Shown: positions 34,630 to 46,974 of the stretch, piece after piece
How the letters are laid out: each line of letters opens with the position of its first letter
Position numbering within the stretch: position 1 is the stretch's first letter
Assembly (NCBI GenBank): GCA_012934845.2
Contig: WNNJ02003431.1
Location: forward strand, 186,001 to 250,000
Source: Pomphorhynchus laevis
Taxonomy: Eukaryota; Acanthocephala; Palaeacanthocephala; Echinorhynchida; Pomphorhynchidae
DNA length: 64,000 nucleotides
Direction: 5' to 3'
Notes under the pieces: model-generated
The model's input: the letters and a program-made list of their open reading frames with translations, nothing else
What the model was told of the DNA's origin: nothing
Databases searched by the model: none
Translations under genes and position numbers: made by a program

Positions 34630-35890
34630 AAATTAAATAAGCTAACTGAGTCTACATAAAAATAATGCAAAATAAAAGTTAAATAGTTAAATAAAAAATT
34701 AATTAATAATAAATAGTTGTTATAAGATTTTATATAATTTATATCAATATGAATTATAATCTAAAATTGAAAATAAAATTCAATTTTTATGAATTGACTA
34801 ATAGATAACAAACTATGTATCAGAAAAAGGATTAGAGGTCATCAGGAGGAACTGCTATGCTATCAGGTTTCGGCCCCTAACTCCTCTACCCAACATAACA
34901 GCGGGGCCAAATACATGCTAATGATGTATTTCCTCAGATAAAATTTGATGGTATTTTTATAGTAAACTAGTTTAAAATATGCATCTATTTTTTAACACAA
35001 TAAATATATTTTAAAAGTTACAGAAAAAAAATTTTATAGTTTGTGATATTTCAGACGTCCCTTTTGAGAAAGGGGACGTCTGCTAGTATGGGACTTCACG
35101 TGTCCCAACATTCTTGCTGCCAGTCATTTGCCTAGTGCGGTCTCAGGGGCCTGGGAGGTTGCTAGATTGGCAGAGGATCGAAAGAAGGCCAAATATACAT
35201 GTATTGACGAATCGCAATATAAATTTGTGCTGTTGGCGATCGACACAATTGGTGCTGCCGGTCCGATAACTTAGAATTTTTTGACAAAACTGGGCAATAT
35301 GTTGGAGGTGGCAACAGATGATCGAAGAGCTGCCAATTTCCTCTTGCAGCGTTTAAGCTGTGCAGTGCAGCGGGGAAATGCAGCGTGCCTGTTAGAGGTC
35401 GCTCGAGACGGAAACCTTCCAACTTAACGATACTGAAATATCACAAACTATACAATTTTTTTCTGTAACTTTTAAAATGCATCTATTAAATTTTTTAAAT
35501 GATTTTGAAGAAAGCCAATATCATTACATATTGTTGCAATTCTTAAAATTTCATTATTTAATGTATTATTGATGATTTAGGTTTATTTAACTCTTAGAAT
35601 TTCTATTCAATAAGCGAACAAATTTATCCAGATAGCCTTATTCTTATTAAAACTAATATCAATGATAAATAAGGTGTATATCTAGATATGAACATTAAAT
35701 TAACATAAATGTAAACTACCTTTAATTTAAATCGTAAAGATGACATTTAAATTTACAAGCAACATATTTTTACATCAGCATTTAAGCATACCATATAACA
35801 TTAAGTATAATACATAATATAATGAAATTTTGAGAATTGTCATAGTATTTAATAATATTGGCTTTCTTAAAACTCATTTAAATAATTTTA
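34630..35890. mobile_element. Penelope-like fragments, head to head, hosting two insertions
   Basis: A minus-strand PLE tail and C-terminus (34,630-34,989, resuming at 35,477-35,570) is followed by a plus-strand RT fragment (about 35,590-35,890) that resumes at 38,711 after a 2.8-kb insertion. The first insertion (34,990-35,476) is flanked by ATGCATCTATT on both sides. Confidence 0.75.
34990..35476 (+). mobile_element. Inverted-repeat insertion carrying an R2-like ORF 3' end
   Basis: Flanked by an 11-bp duplication ATGCATCTATT (34,979-34,989 and 35,477-35,487). About 47 bp at 35,010-35,056 are an inverted near-copy of the right end (35,430-35,476). Inside, the plus strand encodes ILAASHLPSAVSGAWEVARL, AIDTIGAAGP and LQRLSCAVQRGNAACLLE and stops at about 35,424. 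This is the conserved C-terminal tail of an R2/NeSL-like LINE ORF, with one internal stop. A strong hairpin (AGACGTCCC...GGGGACGTCT) lies at about 35,054-35,084. Confidence 0.7.
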
Positions 35891-36585
35891 TTTTCAGCGT
35901 TGGGACCAGGTTGCCTGGGGCTAAGACCGGAGCATCTCCAGGACATGTTACGAGCAAATAGCGGCGGTTCGCTAGCAGAGAATCTGACGCACCTTGTCAA
36001 CCACCTTCTGGCGGGACTAGCACCCTCTGAAGTGGCGCCTTACATTGCCGGCGCTAACTTGATCGCACTTCCCAAAAAGAACGGGGGTATAAGACCAATT
36101 GCCGTTGGCGAAACTCTACGCCGTCTCTGCTCGAAATGCATATGTCTCCAACTCCGCAAACGTTTCGCTGGTCTCCTACAACCAACACAACTAGGGGTAG
36201 CAACCCCAAACGCAGTGGAAAGGATCGTTCACAACATCCGACGAATCCACGAACTTCACGCCAACGACAACAACTGGGCCTGGGCAAAGATCGATCTTTC
36301 AAACGCCTTCAACTCATTGTCCAGAGCACACTTACGAGCAGCTGTCCGAGAGAACGTCCCGGAGCTCTTGCCATGGTTTGACTTTTCATACAAGTGCAAG
36401 GCACCCCTTCGTTTCGGCCCGCAGGACCCTCTCAATTCATGTGAAGGAGTCCAACAGGGTGACCCGTTGGGCCCTCTTCGCGTTGGCCATTAATAAAACG
36501 ATTGAACACGTTTCTCATATCCCTGGAATAAACCTCAACATGTGGTACCTGGACGATGGCATAGTCGGCGAGACGCCTTCGGCAA

Positions 36586-37854
36586 TTGCATTCCGCACTC
36601 GGCTGGCTAGACACGAGTTTCAAGGCGATTAAATTGCAGCTAAACTGGCGAAAGACAGAGGTCATCGGCACGCCTGAAGCCATAAGCTCTTGCTTGGCCC
36701 TACTATCCGAGGTGGTTTCGGAGAACACCTCTGGAAACATGCACTTGTTAGGCATACCCATCGGTGACGAGTCCTTCATAGAAACCCACCTGACAAACGA
36801 GATTCTGCCACCGCTAATCCAGACAATCGATGCAGTAGCCAAGCTGCCAGACCCTCAAGTCGGATACCTCCTACTCAAACACTGCGCTTCCTCGTCCAGG
36901 ATAAACCACCTTCTCCGTTCAGTTGATCCAAGGATTACAAAAACGTTTTGTCAGTCATTCGACAGACAAATCGCCAGCGCCTTTCAGAAAATATGCGCGT
37001 GTCAACTACACGAAGCAGCGAAATCACAGATGACACTCCCAATCCGTCTGGGTGGATTTGGCCTAAGATGCAATGCGGCGCATGTCCAGAGCGCATTTAT
37101 ACATAGCGTGATGCAGGTCGGAGAAGAATACAGTCTGGATCCTACACTTTTTCCTGGCTATTCAGAGGCATTAGCCACCCTTAGAACCACAGTGGGATCT
37201 CACTTCATACCGTCTACGGAGGGCGGTCAATCATCAACCTCACGCCTGATTGAAAATCTCGCCTCGACACAGCTGATACAATCATCTAGCGAAATGGATC
37301 GTGCCCGACTACATGCAGTGTCGTGTCCAAAAGCTGGGGCTTGGCTTAGTGCTGTACCAAATGCGGCATTTGAAACGGAATTAACACCCCCACAGTTCTG
37401 TATTCTAGTCCGCATGTGGCTTGGGATTCCTTTACACGAAAAGGATTATAGGTGCGGCCGCTGCATGCGCATAGCTGATAAGGAAGGCATACACTCGCTA
37501 ACATGCCAATACGGGGGTTACCAAGGACTGCGGCATAATGCTATTCGTGACGTGGTATTCGCAGCCGCACAATCAGCCCGGATGGATGTAGCTCTGGAAG
37601 TGCGAGGTATTATCCCGGACCTACGTGAACGGCCGGCAGACATCCTATTTTATGGGGATCCTCCCCATGTAATCGACTTTGCAGTCACTCACCCCCAACA
37701 GACGGCATCCCGTCGCTCAGCTGCTAACGCAAAGCTCGCCGCCGCTACATCGTACGCGGTTAATGTTCAAAGACCGAAAGTACAAGAGCAGGGTCGAAGC
37801 AGCGGGGTATATATTCTCAGCCGCTGTAGTGGAGTCGTTTGGGGGATGGAATGA
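36586..37854 (+). pseudogene. RT thumb, zinc knuckle and REL endonuclease of the R2-like LINE
   Basis: Frame of 422 codons (the first Met is arbitrary). It holds KLQLNWRKTEVIG and MHLLGIPIGDESF (RT thumb), then CGRCMRIADKEGIHSLTC (knuckle), GLRHNAIRDVVF, and RPADI followed by VIDFAVTHPQQ (the endonuclease core). It shares this order with the copy at 18.3-21.4 kb but is a different lineage. Confidence 0.8.
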
Positions 37855-38641
37855 AGAGGGAAACAGGGTCATTAAACGGGTTGCAAATAACATGTGCCGG
37901 ACAAGCGGAGTCAGATACGCCGTGACGATCTCGCATTTATACCAGCGCATCTCTATTGCAATAATGAGAGGCAACGCCAAAGCAATGCTAGCGTCACTTG
38001 ACCAGATCCCAATATTGACATTTGATGGTGGACACCAGGAAACATGTGAACCCGGGAAACGCCTCTTCGAGCCAGACTCTTGTGCTTCGAGCCGAACTCG
38101 TGATGTGATGGGACTACCGGTTTGCAAAGATAACAACAAGAACCATGCCCCAATGAATGAGTACGACGAAATAATTCCCGTGTCATGCATGACTGAGATA
38201 GTGCACCAAATTCCCGATACACTGCCAATAATCCAGGCCAGCCCGATTTCTAACATACAAATAATGCCCCAGCAACCTATCCAAACGATCATGATCATTG
38301 AACAGCCGCGTACGACAACTGCGAAGATCGATATCGACAATGTTGAGTATTTTCCTGAGCATGAACGAGAAACAATGGGACCGAAATTTGGTGGAGCAAT
38401 TGAAAAGTGCTCACGATGTGGAACCACAGTGTATGCTGCGGAAAGAATTGGTGCGTGCAGTTCGCAATGGCACGAAAAGTGCTTTAGATGTAAAACTTGC
38501 AATACAACGTTGACTTTGGGTACATATAAAGATCAGGATGGAGAAATATACTGCAAAGGTTGCTTCGCCGATAAACTTCTTCCACACGACAGAAACCGCA
38601 AACAGGCCGAGGAGGAAATGAAGGCCAGCAAGCAGCTGTAA
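37679..38641 (+). CDS. Chimeric frame: R2-like ORF tail plus CRP-type LIM domain
   Basis: From about 37,770 this frame encodes the LINE tail (YIFSAAVVESFGGWNEEG, QRISIAIMRGNAKAMLASL). A linker of about 120 residues, Pro/Ile/Gln-rich, follows, then MGPKFGGAIEKC and a LIM domain. The eight zinc ligands are visible: CSRC, WHEKC, FRCKTC and YCKGC (38,408-38,563). The order is that of cysteine-rich proteins (PKFGGxxxC...VYAAE), which bind actin regulators or transcription factors. It ends ASKQL and a stop, with no intron. It is most simply a LIM-gene transcript joined to LINE RNA during retrotransposition. Whether it is expressed cannot be seen. The alternative is a domain the LINE captured as its own. 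Confidence 0.75.
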   Translation: MQSLTPNRRHPVAQLLTQSSPPLHRTRLMFKDRKYKSRVEAAGYIFSAAVVESFGGWNEEGNRVIKRVANNMCRTSGVRYAVTISHLYQRISIAIMRGNAKAMLASLDQIPILTFDGGHQETCEPGKRLFEPDSCASSRTRDVMGLPVCKDNNKNHAPMNEYDEIIPVSCMTEIVHQIPDTLPIIQASPISNIQIMPQQPIQTIMIIEQPRTTTAKIDIDNVEYFPEHERETMGPKFGGAIEKCSRCGTTVYAAERIGACSSQWHEKCFRCKTCNTTLTLGTYKDQDGEIYCKGCFADKLLPHDRNRKQAEEEMKASKQL

Positions 38642-38710
38642 TTCAGTAGTTTTTGTATTTGATTTTTTTACATTTTAAAATAGTATTTAAAATATAATAC
38701 TAGTTAAAAA

Positions 38711-38800
38711 ATTTAAATAATTTTATATATATTTTAAACTAGGATACTATAAAAATAAAATCAAACAGAAAATCATGAATCAACACAATATTATTAATAT
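38711..38800 (+). mobile_element. Continuation of the interrupted Penelope-like element
   Basis: ATATTTTAAACTAGGATACT and the following sequence match the PLE C-terminal GYYKN region, directly continuing the part that ends at 35,890. Confidence 0.75.
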
Positions 38801-39640
38801 AAACTTCAACCTCGCCGCCATTTTGTGCTTAGGAATTGGGATTGAAACCTGATATTATAAAAATACCATAAAAGTATATACTTGTTTATACTAAAAGTAT
38901 TTGGGTTCAAACACTAAGATATCAAATCGGTTCATAAGAATTTTACAAATTCTAAATTAATATTAATATTATATTTTTTATATTTAAATTTCAAAATAAT
39001 ATTTTTAATTTTCAAGACAAAAATATATACGAATATAAAATATTGAATATTTAACGTTTTTATTAATATTTTTTATTTCAATATTTTATTTTATAACGTT
39101 ATATTGAATTTTTAGTTTAAAGTTTCGCCTTGCGTCTTCTCCAATTATTTAATCTGATGTTTTTGGCTCGTTTCGGACAACGGTCATTTTAGCAAAAGGG
39201 TTTTCTAATCGCCCAAAGCCACTTTTCGGTTTAAATTTGACAAGGTATATCTACGATTGATGAATATCCAAGTGCAAATTTTTTCCTAAATCTTCTTGTC
39301 ATTTTACAAATGATTAGAAAATCCGGTAAAAGTTGAAAATTACATTAAGGAATAAATAAGTGCGGCGACTGCGCGGGGCAACGTCGCATGTTTTTGGAGG
39401 CCGCTGAAGACAGAACATTGCCCATTTTTTGAACTTGATTCCAAACTATGTATAAATTTTGATTTTGTATAAATTAATAACAGTTTAAATTGAAAAAATG
39501 TACTATAACAAAAAATAAATAAAAATGTTAAATAGTGTAGCTACTTACACTATAATGTGTATCTTAATGTCAACTCTTTGACGATGAAACTTTAATTCTT
39601 ATCTATTTAACATTTAAAAATAAAAATATATACATTTTTA
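38801..39640. other. Spacer, no gene
   Basis: AT-rich, with a short GC-rich stretch near 39,360-39,410; no frame of note. Confidence 0.4.
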
Positions 39641-40730
39641 ATTGTTTCTAAACTTAAATCACTACGTTCACATGCTGTGTTTTTACATAACAGGGTTTTA
39701 ATGTACATTTAAACGCACTACATATGAACCTAGGTTTTATTGGATTTTTATGTAATTTTGGATTCCAATATAATATAGGTATAGTTTTATTATCTAATTC
39801 AACCTTTATACCCTTTTTATCCATTATAGAACAATGACTTGTAATAATTGTTTCTAAACTCAAATCACTTGCGTTTACATTTAAATCATTAGAATTAACC
39901 TCTTTCATTAGTATATCATAATAAAGCTTTTTGCATACGAAGACAAAGTTATTACTAGCTTTATCATTAATATTACTAGCCATAGAGTAATCAATTAATT
40001 TAGTAAGTCTCCAAAGTAAGAATTTAAGTCATTATATAATGAATTGTAAATTTTATTTTTATTGTTATTATTATTTAATCTATATTTATATACTTAAGTT
40101 GAAGAAACAACTTAGCGAGAGTAATTTCAAAGTCTGAACAAAAAAAACAATTTCACGGGATCCGTTTGAGGATAACCCTCAATATGTAAATTTTATTATT
40201 ATCAAAGGGCATTTAAATATAAAAAAATATTTATATCCTTTTGATAGCATTTTCCTTAATTCACTATTTTCAATTAATTTTAGATTATGAGTGCATATAT
40301 ATGTCCATTTATTTTATTAACTTGAGACTTTTGCAATTGCATTCTGTTTCCATTATGTTTCTAATATTATCTTTACATATTGATTTTAATTCTTTATTAT
40401 AATTACAAATTTTTCGTCCTAATGATGGTAGGAGTTTATACCTTATTTTAGGAATATATTTACTTAAATCTGACCCTATTATTTCTTTACTTTTAGAATT
40501 ATTTAAAAGTCCGGCTATATTTATGTTATCTATACATTTATTAATGAATTTTATTGTCATTGTATATTTTTTATTGTTAGCATTTATTGTCCGATTATAG
40601 TTTTTTACATTACAATAACTGTCTATTATACAACTTAAGCTATCATAATCCTTAATTAATCTTTGATTTATTGACTTCTTTGCTTCCGGTTAGAGGCCAT
40701 GACCAAGAAGTCATGCAATGAAAGGAATAA
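39640..40730 (-). mobile_element. Penelope-like element, N-terminal part of the RT ORF
   Basis: Reading minus, NIAGLLNNSKSKEIIGSDLSK and METECNCKSLK (40,560-40,309) lie upstream of NFVFVCKKLYYDILMKEVN and LYWNPKLHKNPIKPRFICSA (39,983-39,654). It is the best preserved 5' half of the PLE family in this window. A cysteine pair (CNC) precedes the RT, but I see no complete GIY-YIG domain. Broken. Confidence 0.75.
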
Positions 40731-40929
40731 GAAAAATAGACTTAAAAATATTAAAAAGATATAAATTATCACATTCAAAAATCGTGATAATATCAAGTGA
40801 AATAATAAAGTGACTCAGAATATTTTTGCTTTATCCAATTATATTTTCTGACTTTATTTTATTTTATTTTGACTTTATTTTATTTTGATTTTATTTTGAT
40901 TTTATTTTACTATTTTCATATACATTTTT

Positions 40930-41475
40930 CTCGTATTTTTCTCCTATATCGATGTTATCTATACATTTACTAATGACGTTTATGGTTAGTATAAATAATA
41001 TTTATAAATAAAATTATATATTTTTATTATTAACATTTATTGTCCGATTATAGTTTTTTACATTACAATAACTGTCTATTTACAACTATTTAAAGAACAT
41101 TTGGCTTCTAATATCAGGCTTTTTCATTCGTTTGTGCAATTGATATTCGTCCACATAGACAGTAATATTCATTGCTTGTCTCGTTAGTGGGATGGGCGGG
41201 GTCTGTTACTCTTACCAATTTATGCGAGTGCAGTGTTTCTCGAATCTAGGCCGACGACCGGTATGGTACAATTTATAAATTAGGACCTTTAATCCTTATT
41301 ATGATACATTGCTTATTATTTATTAGTCAATTCATAACAGTTGACCTTTATTTTGAATTTCAATTTTAACTTTGTTTATTATTATCTAAATATTTATTAT
41401 TTAAATTTTATTTATCATTATTTTTTAATATTTAAATAATATAAAATACGTAAACATAGTTAGCTAATGCAGTAT
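40930..41475. mobile_element. Penelope-like fragments
   Basis: A partial repeat of the N-terminal region (about 40,930-41,085, minus), then a tail in plus orientation (about 41,270-41,475) ending in a variant of the GTAGACTCAGTTAGCT terminus. Confidence 0.6.
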
Positions 41476-41544
41476 CTCTCTTTATTTATTATTTATTAAT
41501 TAATGGATAAGATCTTCATTCCGATGATGTAGGTCAGATAAAGA

Positions 41545-41860
41545 CGTGGTCACTTAGATAACGACGTGGTTATTTAAATAATGGCATGGTCACTTGGATA
41601 AAGACGTGGTCTTGAAATGAAGACGTGGTCACTTAGATAAACACTTGGTTACATAGAAAGACGTGGTCAGTTATAGAAATTCCAGGTCACTAAGATAAAG
41701 ACATGGTCACTTAGATAAAGTCGTGAACATTTAGATAAAGACATGTTCACTTAGATAAATAAGTGATTAGATAATGACGTGGGCATTTAGATAATGACGT
41801 GGCCATTTAGAAAAAAAGTGTTCACTTAGATAAATATGCGGACACGTTTGCTACTTAAGT
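41545..41860 (+). repeat. Minisatellite, ~20-21 bp unit
   Basis: About 15 diverged copies of a unit like ACTTAGATAAAGACGTGGTC. Copies differ at several positions each, so the array is old or under no homogenisation. It lies just beyond a PLE terminus. Confidence 0.85.
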
Positions 41861-42639
41861 TAAAGAGGAGGTCAACGATTGATCTACCATAAAGTAGCGT
41901 ACATTAGCTATTTTTGAATATATATAAAATAATTAATTATCAGGCATTAATAAAATAAACGAACTTTTCTAAATGTCATAAACAGTTATTTGTGTATTCC
42001 ACAGTAGAGGAGAGTTCGTATCTTTTATTAGTATGTCGTATGAGAATGATTAATTAAACATATATTTGATTAAAAGCATTTTTTATTGAGCTGAATACGA
42101 TACGGCGCACATCTATTGATGCACTTAATACGTTAACAACTTTTGCTTGAAAGGCAAATACTACGGTTGGCAAGAATATACTAAGTAAGTAAAAAATTGA
42201 ATACAAATGGCTTATTACAAAATCGTCATTTAGAGTTATCATATCTATTAGTGGAACGTTTAACGAACTATTCAATTACATAAAAAATGATGTTCGTCGA
42301 ATTAGTTTCTTCTGATGATCAATGCTGTAAAGATAATAATATATTTTAATGTTATTTAATCGCAATGAGGATAATTTAATTTCGGAACCCTAGTGCATTC
42401 ATTATCAGAATATATAAAACAACGAATTACAAGAAACGTTTTACTAGCGAGTTACTATAAATTTAATATCGTCATAAACAATAACACAGCAAATTACGTT
42501 TTATAAAAGTTAAGTTTATTTCAAGTATTGAAATATCCATTTTAACTATTAAATATTCATTTAAGAATAAAAAATAAAATAAAATTAAAACATGGAAAAA
42601 TTATATATTTAATAAAATTAAAAAGAAAATGAAAATAAC

Positions 42640-44400
42640 AAACAATTATAAAAGGAAAGGTCAAATTAATAAAGAAATGTATAAAGAACTTACTAAATTA
42701 AAGGATAACTATATAATAACAACTATTGATAAAGTTAGTAATAACTTTGTCTTCATATGCAAAAATGCTTTATTATGATATACTAATGAAAGAGGTTAAT
42801 TCTAATGATTTAAATGTAAATCCAACATATGAATGTAATGATTTAAGTTTAGAAACAATTATTACAAGTCATTGTTCTATAATGGATAAAAAAGGTATAA
42901 CGGTTGAATTCGAATATAACAATAATTTGAATTTTGGAATCTAATATTGTGAGGTAATCGAAAAATTATAAAACACTATTTTAGTTTGGAATCATCATCA
43001 AAAATCTAAAACAGGTAAAAATGTCGAAAATTTAATAAATTTTCTACCTCATGCGGGGCGACTTGCCATTTCGATTTTGATAATTTAACAGTGACCCCGA
43101 GCACCTTCCGTTTCAAAATCTATTTCAGTATTATAAGAGAATTTAAAAAACATTACTATGCATAGGTAATGAAAGTAGTTCATTATAATTATTTAAATAT
43201 AAACACACCATATGAATGTAGTAATTTAAATTTAGAAACAATTATTACAAGTCACTGTTCTATAATGGATAAAAAGGGTATAAAGGTTGAATCAGATAAT
43301 GAAATTATACCTATATTATATTGGAATCCAAAATTACATAAAAATCTAATAAAACCTAAGTTCATATGTAGTGCTTTTAAATGTACATTAAAACCACTTT
43401 CTGTCTAAATAAATAAAATACTTAAAGTAATTGAAGCGCACTTTAAAAATAATGTAGGATAAACGAAATTAATACTGGTATAAAACACTATTTTAGTATA
43501 AATTCTACAAAGGAATTTTTAGAACACTCAAAAAGAATAAATTTTCAGAATATAAATACATACGATTTTTGTACGCTTTATACAAATCTAGATTTTATAG
43601 ATATTAAAGAAGCGTTAGTAAAATTAATTAATCTTATATTCGGAAAAAGATATACATATATATGTTATAATAACTATAACGCATAGCTAACTCAAATTAA
43701 ACCAAGTAAATATAAATATATGGATAAAATTGAATTAATAGAATCCTTAAATATTTTAATAAATCAAAATTATTTAAAGGTAGGGACATCTATATTTAGA
43801 CAAATAAAAATTGTTCCAATTGGAAGTAATAGTAGCAAAATTATAGCTGACTTATTTTTAAGCTTTATAGAGTATGAATTTGTTCATAACTGTGTAAAAA
43901 CTAAATCTAAACAATATAAATATATGAAATATATGTAATGATATTGATTTTTTTAAATTATTTAAATAATTGGAAAGATACATATTTTAAACTAGATTAC
44001 TATAAAAATGTAATTAAACAGAAAATAGTAAAATATATAAATCAATACAATAATATAAAGAATAAATTTAAACTCTTAAGTGGAAATTTTTTATGGATAA
44101 TAAATAATATAATTTATGTAAGAATAAGATACTAGATAATCAAATTTCATCATAGGAAATACGTCATTTGCTGTATTTGACCCCGACTGCTATGTTGGGT
44201 CGAGAAACAGGGCCCGAAACTGATAACATAGCAGTTCCTCTTGATGAAATCTTATTCTCATTGTTATACATCGTCTGTTATTTATTAGTCAATTTATATC
44301 AATTGATTTTTATTTTAAATTTCAATTTAAAATTTTAATTTTATTTAAATTATATAAAATCGTAAACTCTTAAATTAATTGTTTTTGAATAGATAGTAAA
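42640..44400 (+). mobile_element. Penelope-like element, nearly the whole RT in pieces
   Basis: Plus strand: LKDNYIITTIDKVSNNFVF (42,680-42,760), SLETIITSHCSIMDKKG twice (about 42,850 and 43,235), LYWNPKLHKNLIKPKFICSA (43,315-43,380), KYMDKIELIESLNILINQ (43,715-43,790), [14 protein letters not shown] (43,840-43,890), then the C-terminal part to 44,135. The tail follows, with an extended CTGCTATGTT/AACATAGCAG stem near 44,190-44,245. It is the longest collinear copy, broken at several places. The YIDD segment is missing. Confidence 0.85.
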
Positions 44401-44429
44401 TAATTTACTCTGTAGTAGAAAAAAATATT

Positions 44430-44935
44430 AGATAAATAAATTTCATAAGAGAAGTTACATTATTTGCATGTATTTGGCCCCGCTGATATGTTATGTCGTG
44501 GAATTCTATTAAATATGTATTTATTAATTTTATTGATTAAATAAGATCAACTAACTGATTCTACTTATTTTATATATTTTTTATTAACAAAAATAATGCA
44601 AAATAAAAATTAAATAATTATAAATAATAAGTAATTGTCATATAAAATTTTAATATTAAATATAATTTAAGATTAGTAATGATTAGAAGGATTAGAGGTA
44701 TATAAGGATTGTAAATTAAATTATTTATTATTAATTTTTTAGTCAATTCAGAAAAATTAACTTGTATTTTAAATTTAAATTTTAACTTGATATAAGTTAT
44801 ATCAAATCTAATATAAACATTATTATTTTTAATTTTTATTATATTGTTGTTTATTGTTAATTTTTTTATTTTTATTTATCAATATGTTTAATTTATAAAT
44901 AATTTAATATTCGTAGACTCAGTTACCTGATCTGA
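44430..44935 (+). mobile_element. Penelope-like tail fragments
   Basis: Pieces of the tail including GGCCCCGCTGATATGTTATG (about 44,477) and a terminus GTAGACTCAGTTACCTGATC near 44,913-44,932; a minus-oriented tail piece lies at about 44,540-44,650. Confidence 0.6.
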
Positions 44936-45920
44936 TTTATTGTTGAAATAATGTGTATAATGCATTTTGTTCTTTTGTAGCTAACAAAAAGTTATATTTT
45001 AAGTTTAATTTTAAATTAATATTCTGTCCAGCGACAGGTGTAATTTTCTGAATTGTACGTTTCTTTTGTGTTTAAATATAATAGTGAATTGTTCCATGTA
45101 CATGCAATTTCTGTTTAAAGTTCTTCCGTGTACCGTGTGAATTTCTATAGTGAGATACAAAATTGATATTAGTATTATATTTTGTAGATATGATAAATAA
45201 TATTTACAGAATAAAAAATTGTACATTAATGATCTCATAATAGTACTTTTTAAATTTAGTATGAAATTAAATAGCAATTTTAAATTTAATCATACTATCT
45301 ATCGTTAATAGTGTTATACCAGTTAGAATTCGTATCAAAATCTAATGCTTGTAGAATTCGTTTAAAAATCTAGTGTTAGAATTCGTATCAAAATCTAAAG
45401 CGTGCAGGTATAATTATATATCGGAAGATATCTTTCATTTTTAGTCTGGAATAAATATTATGACTTCTTACCTACGTTGCCATGGTGGCACTTTTACTAT
45501 GGACTCTTAATTACGATAAAGTAATTTAACCTACCATATTCAGGTAAGCATTCAGCCAAAGACGATCGATGTCACAATATCACAGCTGATATCTTACAAA
45601 ATACTATTTAAGTATTGCTATACATTTGGTCTTGATGAATGTTTTATAAAATAAATCCAACTGCAATAAGTCACAAAGCCAAGCTTTTTGAAATTGCTGT
45701 GTTTGTCACATGCTGATTCTGTTTAACGTAGTTCAATTAAAAATATAACATGCTTATTTTATCGTAAATTTAAAATGACTAAAATATTTAAAAGCATTTA
45801 ACTGTTATATTTAACAATTATCTTGCAATAATTTTTGCTGTTCTTATTTTTTAACACTTTAATTCTAACACTTTAGTGTTTGAACTATTTAACGCATTTT
45901 TATTTTATGTATAAACAATT
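44936..45920. other. Spacer, no gene
   Basis: AT-rich. A minus-strand frame at 45,011-45,277 lacks recognisable features. Confidence 0.4.
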
Positions 45921-45924
45921 TTTG

Positions 45925-46080
45925 AGCAGGATCAAAGAAAAGAAGAAACTTTTATTTGATATTTCGATAACCTCTGCTAGCATCTTCAGATAATTTAAAA
46001 AATTAACTTACTTTCCTGAAGATGCTAACAAAAGTTAGCGAAATATCAAATAAAAGTTTCTTCTTTTCTTTGATCCAACT
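45925..46080. mobile_element. Short palindromic element
   Basis: Arms of about 60 bp: GGATCAAAGAAAAGAAGAAA at 45,930 with its inverted copy ending near 46,078. The inner parts carry CTGAAGATGCTA followed by a small stem and GAAATATC. No coding capacity. It has the same design as the element at 6.24-6.51 kb but a different sequence. Confidence 0.65.
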
Positions 46081-46970
46081 TTAATAATTCTTAATTAAAT
46101 TTAATATTTGGATTTTTAACTTATGATGTAAAATCTCCTAAATTAAATAAAAGATTTTATTAAATACAAAAACTCCATGCATAAATATGGGGATGACATA
46201 TGGTGAAGATAACGGAATGCTATAAAATGTCAATAATATTGCCTATATGTCGTTTTCTTATAATGACGGGCAAGAGGGATCAGATCCCCCAGCCTAAATA
46301 TAAATGTCTCATAAATTGATCGCAGCGACTAATGCGTAAAATACATGTTTATAGCAAAATTTAAGTATTTAATCAACTACTTCGATTCACTAATCGGTAA
46401 ATTAGTGGGCGCCAACGACCTCGATTAATTTATTTGCTATCAAATGTCTTTAAAATGCACTTTTAAAATCGTCATAATTAATAAACTTGGTTTTCGATTG
46501 ATTGTAATGAGATTTAAATCCACAAAAAAATATGCACTAAATTTAGTTTTTATAAATTAAATGAATAAATTAAATTACGCACTAAATTAAAAAAAACTGA
46601 ATTTATTCATATTAGATAAGTCGTGTACTTCTCACCAAGTACATATAACCATGGTAACGGTGAGCAATACCGTTATTAAAATTTTAAACGAGTTTTTTCA
46701 AACTTATCAAACCTTGAGCAAAATTTAATTTTTTGAAGTCAATTAAAATATTTAAATTCGTTTTATTCTTATTGGTACAACAAAATACTAAAACGAAATT
46801 CGAAAGTGCCATTCTTGACTCCTATAATTCAAAGGTTTAAGCATTCCGCGATAAAGGCTATCTTATTTGTGTTCATTTAAATATATTATCTTTAGACTCA
46901 TATCCTACGATTAAAATCGATATGTATATCTAACTTCTTGAATTGTTCGAATGAACTTAATAAATATAAA
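46081..46970. other. Spacer, no gene
   Basis: No long frame or recognised repeat. Confidence 0.45.
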
Positions 46971-46974
46971 TAAC

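Larger units (their letters stand above)
35891..38710 (+). mobile_element. 5'-truncated R2-like LINE fused to a LIM domain, with 15-bp TSD
   Basis: The target-site duplication ATTTAAATAATTTTA is at 35,876-35,890 and 38,711-38,725; the host PLE continues on the far side. The insert starts inside the RT (LRPEHLQDM, LIALPKKNGGIRPIAVGETL), then AWAKIDLSNAFNSLS, GVQQGDPLGP, WYLDDG, the knuckle CGRCMR...HSLTCQYGG, LRHNAIRD and the endonuclease segment RPADILFYGDPPHVIDFAVT. The frame shifts at about 36,475, 36,600 and 37,770, so the RT is dead. The last frame runs on into a LIM domain. A TSD of this size fits LINE-type integration. GC content is well above the surroundings. Confidence 0.85.
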
